A stretch of DNA of 64,000 nucleotides from Tieghemostelium lacteum (taxonomy: Eukaryota > Evosea > Eumycetozoa > Dictyosteliales > Raperosteliaceae). The notes below the pieces were generated by a model that saw nothing but the letters and a program-made list of their open reading frames with translations, had not been told where the DNA came from and did not search any database. The stretch's first letter is position 1. Every line of letters starts with the position of its first letter. The DNA lies in the NCBI GenBank assembly GCA_001606155.1, contig LODT01000001.1, positions 248,001 through 312,000 on the forward strand, read 5' to 3'. The translations under genes were made by a program, and so were the position numbers. This document shows positions 54,743-64,000 of the stretch, piece by piece.

Positions 54743-57704
54743 ATGATGATGACAGCACACCACAGATCGATTGTAATATTACTATTATTGTTTTTTACAA
54801 TTATTTTTAATATATCATATGCCCAATTGATTAACCCACAAAAGATAACCTATGGTGGTACTACACAACCATCTTCTATTATCGGAGCATGTTTAGGAAA
54901 CTCTGGATTGGTTATAAATTTTGGTGGAAATGTTTATGTCTACCCAAACAATCAATTAGCAAAATTAACTAGTGGTGATTATACATTAATAACTTCAAAC
55001 ACTTATAATTATAATGTGAATGGAACAATGACTTTAAAAAGTAAGATTCAATATATTCACCTGTACAATACTAAAATCTAACTCTATGTAATGTCAATTA
55101 GAAAATATAATTTGTAATCCCACATCAAATGAATTCTATTTTCTAGTTAGTCAAGATTTAAATAAGGTTTATAAACAGCAAGCAACAGGTATTCTATATG
55201 GTACATTGAGTGCATCATATACTGTATCACCACAATTACAAATATTCTATAACAATAATATCTATACGCTATCAGTACAACCTAATATTATGATGGCATT
55301 GACATCAAGCCTACAACCTCAAACATCAGTTCAATATCCAAGTACCTACACCACCACAGCATTTGATGGTCAAGCAACTGCACAAGATGCCACCAATGGA
55401 GTTGTATTTACAACCTATTATGATCAAGTTATTGGGTTTATCTTAAATAGTGGTACTGTAATGACTGCAACTGGATCGGGAGTAGGTGCAATATCATATA
55501 TAGGAAAGGGTTTTGTTGATGTTGTTAATAAGAAACTGTATTTTTTGGCTCAAGGAGCTGGAGGTACATTTTCAGCTGTGGTATTTGAATACACACTAAC
55601 TGGAACTCTAACAACTCTAGCATCACTACCTGTATCAACATTTAATTATGCTCCCAAAGGATTGACAGTAGATGTAACTCAAGGCCAAATTATAGTATAT
55701 GCTCAGAGCCAAGTTGATCAAAGATATTGTGTATTTACAAGTAGTAATAGATTAATTAACACACTTCAATACTCACCATTGACATCTGATACTCAGAATT
55801 CATTTGTTGAAATGTCAATTGTATCTGGTGGTCTGTTAATTGTAGGTGCAACTGAAACTTACTTCTCACAATATCATACAGTATGTCCTTCAGATTGCTT
55901 AGGTTTTGGACAATGTGTAAATTCATCTTGTCAATGTGTACCTGGCAGAAGTGGTGCAGATTGTTCAGATTCTTATCCGGAATTATCAGGGTTCAAGGCA
56001 GTACCTTATTCAACAGTACTTCAAACAGTTACTATTATAGGTCAATACTTTTGGTTACCTCTTACCGTTACTATCAACCAAATACCTTGCACATCACCAT
56101 CTGTAAACCAACTGAATACTCAGATATATTGTAACATTTCATTGTCAAACTTTAATCCTGACACAAACTATGAAATTAAAGTACAAAACGGAGGTCAAAC
56201 AAATTTGAATAGTTATCCTGTATTTCTATCACAGTCATTTTCAAGTCTAGTAGTATCTGGTACCAAATTGACACTTTCCTACCAGAATCTATATCCATGG
56301 AATTCATTGACATTTAAGTTATCAAATACTGAAATATCATGTTCTCTTGTAAGCACTTCTATAGAATGCACAGTTCCATCTCCTGTAAAAAGTGGGTCAT
56401 TAATAGTGTACAATACCTTCACATCAGTAACACAAGTTGTCAATGGTGTAGTCCTAAAACCTATAATATCATTAATTAATAATGGATCAACTATACCTGC
56501 AGGCTCATATAATATAACTATACAGGGATATTATTTTAAATCCAATACATTTTCACCAGTCTTTATTAAAGATGATGGAATACAAACTGCATTTGCAGGT
56601 CAATTTACAGATAGTGAATTAGTATACACCAAAACAGTTGGAATTACATCAAATAGACTTCTATCGCTAATCATTGGTAGTTATGAAACTAATCAAGTTG
56701 CATATACATTCACACCACCTTCTATATCAACAACATCATTTTCTCCTAGTGACTTTGTGTTGACCATAGTAGGTAACAATTTTGGAAATAAGGTAAATCT
56801 AGTTTCAGTATCATCAGGAGACTCATTAGTTTGGATAGTTAATAGTGTCACAAATACTGTCATTAAAGTACAAGTTCCAAGAGATGTAAAGAAATCTATA
56901 TTGACAATAACTATTGGAGGTCAAGCTGTAACAACTTCACTGAATTTCCAACCTAATATAACGAATATTATAACACCACCATCTATTGATGGTGATGGTA
57001 TTGAATTTACTGGTTTATTTCTAGATGAAACAGTTATATCTATACAAAGAGATTCTAATCCTGGTACCTCAATTCCATTGCAGAATTGTGTATATCTATT
57101 CCAGAATCCTCATTGGCAAGTTGGTTGTGATTTTCCATCTGGTACTGGATATTTCAATCTCACATCTACATCTACTATAGGTACTGCTACAACATTAAAT
57201 ACAACATACAGAACATCATATGATGGTGTTGATGTAGATTATGTAGAACCATCAGTTTACTATATAGACGAACCCACTAATATCACCATTGGAGGGTACA
57301 ATTTTGCAGATGTTGATTTATTGGTAACAGTTAATGGTAACAATTGTGTTATTGTTAATATTACAATAAGTCAAGTAGTTTGTACAATTTTCCAAACTAC
57401 ACCACCACAGTCTGACAATCCAGTTATAATTAGAATATCAGTAGATGGGGTTGTATCAGAAGATAAATCGAATCTATATTATAGAAAAAAATGTACAATT
57501 AACTGTCTCAATGGAGGTACTTGTGATTATGTAACTGGTGGATGTCAATGTACTTCAGGTTTTAAAGGTCAAGATTGTTCTGAAATTGATAATCAAAGTT
57601 CACATTCAAGTATTGAAATTTCATCTTCCAATATATTCCATCAAAATTCACAATCTATTTATTTATTTATCATCATATCGATTATAATAATTTTATTAAA
57701 CTAA
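54743..57704 (+). CDS. EGF/TIG-domain surface protein, probably GPI-anchored
   Basis: CDS join(54743..55040,55102..57704), 966 residues; the 61-bp intron joins GTMTLK-KNIICNPTSNEF in frame. It has a signal peptide (IVILLLLFFTIIFNISYA), then a roughly 350-residue beta-propeller-like or novel region. Next is an EGF module (CPSDCLGFGQCVNSSCQC), a series of IPT/TIG immunoglobulin-like domains and a second EGF module (CTINCLNGGTCDYVTGGCQC). The C terminus ends in a Ser-rich stretch and a hydrophobic tail without basic residues, typical of a GPI-anchor signal. This is the design of dictyostelid cell-adhesion and allorecognition-type proteins. Specific partner unknown. Confidence 0.8.
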
Positions 57705-58073
57705 AATAAAATGACCCACAAACCCAAAAATTATGATAAACTTCATCATTACCGATTCAAATAAAACTAAAAACACTTTACAGAAGAGCACAGAAGGTCG
57801 CTAAATATCTTTGTCTAACTTTTTTATTTAGATATTTTTCATTTTCAATTTTTATAGTACAAACAAAGATATCTTTTCAATGTTATCGTAATCTAAAGAG
57901 TCTAACATCACAATAGATATATTTGGTATTCAATTCAATAAAAATCTGATTAAAATTAATATCTATACTCTTGACATGCAAACATCAACAGAATTGATTA
58001 AAATATCTCGGAGCTCCATACCACTATTTAAACAAAGATGGAATTCAAAAATCACTTTGAATAAAATCAACCA
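57705..58073 (+). other. Intergenic, promoter of glycosidase gene
   Basis: About 370 bp without an open gene. AT-rich, with no repeat or RNA signature I can support. Confidence 0.4.
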
Positions 58074-61000
58074 ATGAATTTTAAACATTCAGTTATTATA
58101 TCATTGCTATTAACAATTAACTTTGTAGCCGCAGTTTGGAACCCGGATGCTGGCTTAATTTATAAATACCCAGTATCAACAATTACCACTTCTTCAACTG
58201 CTGTTCCAGGTGAAGAATCTCTAATCATTGATGGTATTATTAATACTTGCTGGCAATCTTCAAATGCTTACCCAGATGAATGGAAAACTAGATCTTATTT
58301 AAATATCTGTATGTATCTATATAAATGTAAATCTCTTTAAATAGGAAATCAATATTAATATGTTTCAATTAGTGCTTGGATATTGTACTGCTAATCCAAC
58401 ATTATGTGTTGGTGCTTCTAATACTGGTGATATTACTAATGGAGAGTATTATGATGGTGTTGTAGTTTCATCTCAATTGACTGTATCATTTAGCTCACCA
58501 AAGAGTTGTCATAGGGTTGGTGTTAAATTATCTGCATCTACAGCCTCTGTTATTGTAGATTTGGGAACTGGATCATCAACATGGACTCAATTGACTATTG
58601 TTGCATCTGGAAACTATCAATTTGCCAGTTCAGTTTGCAGTGGTAGTGCAATAACTTCTGTAAGAGTTAGAAGTAGCGCACCATTTACCATTGAGGAAAT
58701 TGTTTATCAAGCTGAAGGAACCTATGAACAAGTGATTCTAGATTTGGGATCAAACAAAGAGGTGGGATACATTACTGGTAACTTTTATACTGAAAACTCT
58801 GTAAATTCTGAAGTATCAATATCAACATCTCTAAATGGTCCATGGACTCTTATGGGTGTTCTCAACACTTCTTTTTGGGGATGGGATGTCGCAAATAAAC
58901 AATTTGATACACCAGCTAGATATGTTAAAGTTAAAACCAACATGTTAGATGTAGACTGGGCTAAAGCTCAAATTTGTGATGTTAAAGTATATTCACAATA
59001 CGGACCATACGGACCACCTCTACCAGCCACTCCAAATCCAAGAACATTCTATGAAATACATGGTGTAAATGGTATCTTTGGTATGGATACTGGTACTTAT
59101 TCAAACAATAATAATCTTGAGTCACCAATTAGATTTAAACCTGTTGCAAGTCATATTAGAAACTATCATGAAGTATGTATATATACCAATTCCTATATTT
59201 TTAGAAATACTAATTGAATTCACTTTTTAATAGATGTGTTGGGATGTAATGTGGCCATCTGATATTCCAGATTATACTGCAATGGCACAAGGTCAAGGTA
59301 CACCACCACAAGATTGGTTAAATTGGGATACTGAGTATCAAGAATGGAGAGAAGCTGGTATGAAAATTGAAATGGCAATTCAATTCTCAAATGACTCTAA
59401 TTGGGCACAATGTGCTTATGACCCTGCCAAGTGGCCAAACCCATACCAGAATGCCTACAACTATGGTTACGCATTTGCCAGACATTTTGGACCAACTTAT
59501 GGTAATAATCTAGCTGATTGGGTAGCTGTTGGAAATGAACCTTGGAAATACCCAGCATCTTTTATGAGTACTGTTCATAGAGGTATGAGCGCAGGTTTGA
59601 AAGCTGGTGATCCTTCAATTAAAGTAATTACCTCCGCTTTACAAGCTGATGAACCAGAGGAGGTAAATGCACCTGAAGGAAATTATATTGGAACTAGAAT
59701 TCTCGAGCAGGATATAGTCAATTTCGATGGTATTTCTATTCATCCTTATAGTTGGTATCTATCTCCAAAAGGTAAACCAGGAGCTACATGGCCTGAAGAT
59801 AGAAGATCTTATATGAATTCTGTTAGAAATCTAATTAGATGGAGAAATGCAAATGCACCTGGAAAAACAATTGAATTGACTGAATTTGGATTTGATAGCC
59901 CAGGACCACTTTCAACAGATGAATGTCTGGAATCTTATTGGCATGATCCATGTGTTTCACAAGAAGCACAAGGTGTCTATGGTCTAAGAGCTTTATTGAA
60001 ATTTGCAAGAGAAGGTGTTGATAGAGCTACTTGGTACAATGCATTTGATAACGAACCTGATGGTGAACTCTTTGATAAATCAGGTTTAGTAGGTGCCAGA
60101 CCTGATTGGTCTGAAAAAATGTCATTTGGTGTATTTAGATCTTGGATGAAACATTATGGTACTTTTAGATTCTTAAATGTTATTAAAGAGGATAGTAATG
60201 CACATGTTTATCTTATTGGTAATATTACTCATAGATCTATTGTTGCTTGGAAACCTGTTCATTACGATGATGCTACATCATCACCTGTAACATTCACCAT
60301 TCCATCAACATTATCAACAGTACCTGCATCCACATCTGGATTCAGATTCTCTTATACCTCCACTTATGACCCATCAACAATCCTCAATGCTGTAACAACT
60401 AGTTCCAATCAATGGACCGTTTCAATCACTAGAGATCCTATTGTTCTAACAGCTACTCTATTACCATCAACTACTTCAACAACTGGACCTTCTTCAACAA
60501 CATCAACTACCTCAACAACTGGACCTTCAACTACAACCTCAACAACTTCAACAACTGGACCATCTACTACCACAACCACTACAACTACAACAGGTGGAAG
60601 TACAGTTGGTGTACAAACATCCAAGACATTTGCAAAAACTGAATGGCATAATATGTATTATTTAGAGTATCTACCAGTTGGATATGGAAATGGTCAAAAA
60701 TTCCCAATTTTGATATTTTTACATGGATGGGATGAAAGAAGATCACCAAGTATTTCAAATTTGGCAGTATTGACATCAAGTCCATTGGCAACTATTCCCT
60801 ATCTAATTCACAATAATCAATGGAATTCTATTTTACCATTTATTGTTATAAGTCCACAAACTGAATATTGGTGGGATGTTGATGAAATTGATGCTGCAGT
60901 TAGAATTGCTAAAACATATACTCAACATGGTAATCAATCAAGAATCTATGTAACTGGTGTTCACATGGGTGCTAATATATGGGAATATGTAAACACTGAT

Positions 61001-61300
61001 TTGACAAAGGCTAATAGCATTGCAGCAATCGTTCCAATTGCTACAGCCTCTCCTCCATCAACTAGTGTATTTACACCAATTATACAATCAAATCTTCCAG
61101 TATGGGCATTCCACGATCAAAATGACCCTAATGTTGATAAAAGTGTTACCCAAGCTTGGATCAATGGCATTTCAACAACTGTACCAACACCAATCCTCAC
61201 ACTTACCAACACTAATACCCATACCATATGGACAACTATCTACAATCCAAATCCAGCAACTAATCCAAATTATATCTACACTTGGTTATTATCAAAATAA
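58074..61300 (+). CDS. Secreted glycoside hydrolase fused to inactive esterase-like domain
   Basis: CDS join(58074..58308,58373..59172,59234..61300), 1,033 residues; both introns (64 and 61 bp) keep frame. It has a signal peptide (SVIISLLLTINFVAAV), then discoidin-like carbohydrate-binding segments (SLIIDGIINTCWQSS; VILDLGSNKEVGYITGNFY). A clan A type (beta/alpha)8 hydrolase follows, with acid/base Glu in VAVGNEPW (about residue 447) and nucleophile Glu in ELTEFGFDS (about 562). A Thr/Ser/Pro linker with TSTTGPS repeats leads to a feruloyl-esterase-like alpha/beta hydrolase (FPILIFLHGWDERRS). Its nucleophile elbow reads GVHMG instead of GxSxG (His codon 60962-60964), although Asp (HDQNDPN) and His (TNTHTIW) remain. 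Probably acts on plant, microbial or stalk polysaccharides; the second domain may only bind. Confidence 0.82.
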
Positions 61301-61544
61301 ATATTAAGGATTAAAAACCAAAACAGTTTATATTTCTTTAGTTTTTAAAATAAGTCCTGTAAATACACATTATTCATACCCAAAGTTGATTAAATTTGTA
61401 CATCAAATCAAAAACAAAATTTATTTTTATATATTCTGAGAAATTGTGATTTAATTTAAATGTTTTTTTTTTATATCTTTATTTTTAACATCTGCAATCA
61501 AACAATATTGATTTATTTATTTAGTTATTTGTACATTTTATAAT

Positions 61545-63124
61545 TTAATATTCTTCTTCTTCTTGTTGTTCATTTTCGGCCAAGGATTCATAGTCTTTTT
61601 CTAAGGCAAGAAGATCTTCTTTAGCCTCAGCAAACTCACCTTCTTCCATACCTTCACCAACATACCAATGAACAAATGCTCTACGTTGGAACATTAAATC
61701 AAATTTACTATTCAATCTGGAGAATATTTGTGAGATTGCAGTGGTATTGGATAACATTATTAGTGATTTGTCAGTCTTGGCTAAATCAGCACCTTTTGGT
61801 TGACAAGATGGTACATCATTGATACCAACTTTGAAACCGGTTTGTGACCATTCAACAAACTGCACCGATTTGGATTTGGAGGCTTTTACTTCAGCCAAAG
61901 CTGTATTTACCTCATTTGGTGAGATTTTACCTCTGTACAGCAGACAACATGACATGTATTTACCAAGTTTTGGATCACAAGTTGCCAACAAATTATTAGT
62001 TGAGAATACTGCACTTGTAATTGCACTGACGCTTACATTCTCATGATCTGATTTCTCTTTGGAAACCAATGGTGCTATACTACTAAGAACAAAATGAGTT
62101 CTTGGGAATGGTATTAAATTGGTTCTAAATTCATTAACTATAAATGTAAATTATATTAGAATATTATATTTCAATTTGGATATTCAAATTTAAGTATAAC
62201 TTACCATCAACATTTAATTGACCTGGGAAACGTAATGAAGCAGAAAGTGTACTGATAACTTGAGCAATTAATCTATTCAAGTTTTGGTAACTTGGACGAT
62301 CAACACCTAATTGTCTTCTGATGATATCGTATTTTGATTCATTATCCATCATAAAACTTGCATCAGTATGCTCTAATAAAGAGTGAGTTGATAATACACT
62401 ATTGTATGGTTCTACAACAGATGTTGATAATTGTGGTGATGGATAAATACAGAAATCCAATTTACTCTTTTTACCATATTCCAATGCTAATTTTTGTAAG
62501 AGAAGTGATCCAAAACCTGAACCTGTACCTCCACCAACTGAATGGAAAATAAAGAATCCTTGAAGACCTTGACATTCCTCAGCTAATTTTCTAATTCTGT
62601 CAACTGTAACATCAATAATTTCTTTACCTACAGTATAGTGACCTCTTGCATAATTATTTGCAGCATCCTCTATAGTAATATCACATATAACATTAGCATA
62701 TCAAAATAGCCATGAATTTAATTACTCCATAATATTTTATAAGATACTATACCTTTACCACAAATCATTTGTTCTGGATGGAATAATCTTTTATATTCAC
62801 CAGCTTGAATCTCATCGATAACAGATGGTTCCAAATCTACAAATACTGATCTTGGTACATATTTATTGTTGGTACCTTCACTGAAAAATGCTTCACAACT
62901 AATATCATTTTTCTTATTATTGATTTTAACCTCCTCTTTCATGGTACCATCTACATCAATACCATGTTCTAAACAATATAATCTATAGTATAGTAGGTTT
63001 TGGTTAGATTTTAACAGTTTATAAAACTGTTGGAATTAAGAGAGAGATTTACATACTCCCATGCACTGATACCAGCTTGTAAACCTGCTTGTCCAACATG
63101 AATAGATATAATTTCTCTTCCCAT
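61545..63124 (-). CDS. tubA: Alpha-tubulin
   Basis: Microtubule subunit, complement(join(61545..62137,62205..62669,62753..62982,63057..63124)), 451 residues, the standard length. All four exons join in frame. Landmarks: [28 protein letters not shown] (GTP binding), [31 protein letters not shown] with the catalytic Glu254 of alpha-tubulins, [20 protein letters not shown], and C-terminal EEEEY with a terminal Tyr. The sequence is quite diverged from animal alpha-tubulin, and the loop around Lys40 is different ([12 protein letters not shown]), so the Lys40 acetylation site may be absent. Strong expression would be expected, but no promoter element is identified. Confidence 0.93.
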
Positions 63125-63304
63125 TATTTTCAGACAAAAGAAACTCTTAAATTAAAAAACTTGTAAAATGAATAAATGTATTGTAAATAGTTTTTGAAAT
63201 TGTTTAAAAAAAATTGGGTTTGAGATGAATTCAAATAACTGACCGTTGCAAAATTGATTTTTTTTTGGAGGGCAAAAAAGTTTTATTTGAAAATGAAGTT
63301 CTTA

Positions 63305-64000
63305 CTACATTTTCGATTGTAGATTAGGTTTTGGAGAAATGGTTTGAATGATTTCATTATAAACTCTCTTACCAGTTTCCAAAGCACCGTTAAGTGTTGA
63401 AAGTTCATATTCAGTTGCAGTATGTTCACCTGCAAAATATACACGTTCATGCAAAGGTTCAGACAGAATATGACTAGGCGACTCAGTGTATTTATATGAA
63501 CTGGATGGGACTATAGATGGGTAGGAATATGCACCACGTACATATGGATTCTTTTTCCAGTCATATGTGATATGTGAGATATAAGATGAAGATGCTGGAG
63601 TCCAATCTTGAGGTGTACCAAACATTGCATCTAACTGATCTAACATTGCCTTGATTTGATATAAAGGCGACAGAGATGAAATAGATATAGCCTGATCACC
63701 AGTTATAAAACCTACAGTTACAAATTCAGCGTCTTTACCTTGAGGCACTTTTCTATTGGGTGCACCATCCATCCAAATCTGGGGTATAGCTGAATCAGCA
63801 CATAGAACCAACTCACAATTCTGAAGCCAAAACTTTCTATTAAATTTACAAATGATCTTCATTCCACCGTCCATCCCAAAGACTGAGAGTGCATCTCTTT
63901 TTCTCTCTGGAAGCTCTGGAAGGAATTTTATATCATTTTCTTTAAGAATAGCTAAAGGTACTGTAACTATAACTTTCTTACATAGGATCTTGGATTGTGA
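63305..64000 (-). CDS. Flavin amine oxidase, C-terminal part
   Basis: Partial at the right edge: 231 C-terminal residues. Landmarks of the MAO/polyamine-oxidase/LSD1 family: VIVTVPLAILKENDIKFLPE (substrate-domain strand), RKFW, and the second FAD-binding motif RVYFAGEHTATEYELSTLNG with ALETGKRV. The family oxidises amines using FAD and O2. The N-terminal dinucleotide-binding motif lies beyond the window. The frame is open to the last base. No targeting tail is seen at the C terminus (PKPNLQSKM). Confidence 0.88.
   Translation of the reverse strand, partial: SQSKILCKKVIVTVPLAILKENDIKFLPELPERKRDALSVFGMDGGMKIICKFNRKFWLQNCELVLCADSAIPQIWMDGAPNRKVPQGKDAEFVTVGFITGDQAISISSLSPLYQIKAMLDQLDAMFGTPQDWTPASSSYISHITYDWKKNPYVRGAYSYPSIVPSSSYKYTESPSHILSEPLHERVYFAGEHTATEYELSTLNGALETGKRVYNEIIQTISPKPNLQSKM

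Noticed and set aside
60409-60624. Val-rich minus-strand open frame
   Set aside because: Antisense of the Thr/Ser linker in the glycoside hydrolase gene.
1-64000. tRNA genes, rRNA genes or CRISPR arrays
   Set aside because: No cloverleaf, rRNA core or regularly spaced repeat was recognised by eye; a dedicated scan could still find a tRNA.

Overview
The window is nuclear DNA of a dictyostelid social amoeba. The evidence is the AT-rich sequence, tight gene spacing, many 50-90 bp introns with GTATGT/GTAAGT donors and TAG/CAG acceptors, CAA (Gln) and AAT/AAC (Asn) repeat tracts inside proteins, and the protein families present. Base composition looks less extreme than I would expect for D. discoideum, so I favour another dictyostelid, but I cannot name the species.

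Layout. 1-9.5 kb: a secreted protein gene cut by the left edge; a HAP40 (huntingtin-associated protein) homologue; a broken delta-endotoxin-like gene; a decayed host pseudogene; the kinetochore protein Mis12; and the U3 processome WD40 protein UTP4. 9.7-20.8 kb: an LRR protein, a TMC-like channel protein, another multipass membrane protein, a small unknown protein, a RasGAP-LRR protein that lacks the usual catalytic arginines, a candidate class I small RNA, and an Arf-family GTPase. 21-30 kb: GATOR2 subunit WDR24, U3 protein MPP10 with a 705-bp intron, and a PHO80-type cyclin behind a long G-poor leader. 30-36 kb: an accessory stretch with two relic copies of a decayed gene family, a SAM-like coiled-coil gene, a broken small secreted protein gene, a small Cys/His protein and a large surface protein. 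36-49 kb: dense housekeeping genes: a PPIE-type RRM protein, a coiled-coil protein, tRNA methyltransferase TRMO, WDR53, two small proteins, BORCS8, an LRR protein, UVRAG, an unknown protein and a TMEM181-like membrane protein. 49-54.6 kb: tandem short-chain dehydrogenase genes separated by a piggyBac-type DNA transposon with TTAA duplications and inverted ends. 54.7-64 kb: an EGF/TIG surface protein, a secreted glycoside hydrolase fused to an esterase-like domain that has lost its serine, alpha-tubulin, and the C-terminal part of a flavin amine oxidase.

Functional threads. Several genes belong to endolysosome and nutrient-signalling systems (WDR24, BORCS8, UVRAG), two to the small-subunit processome (UTP4, MPP10) and two to division or the cytoskeleton (Mis12, alpha-tubulin). 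These are scattered rather than operon-like. Many gene models were built by splicing open frames by hand. I checked that frame was kept across each intron, but no transcript evidence was available. No tRNA, rRNA or CRISPR array was recognised.
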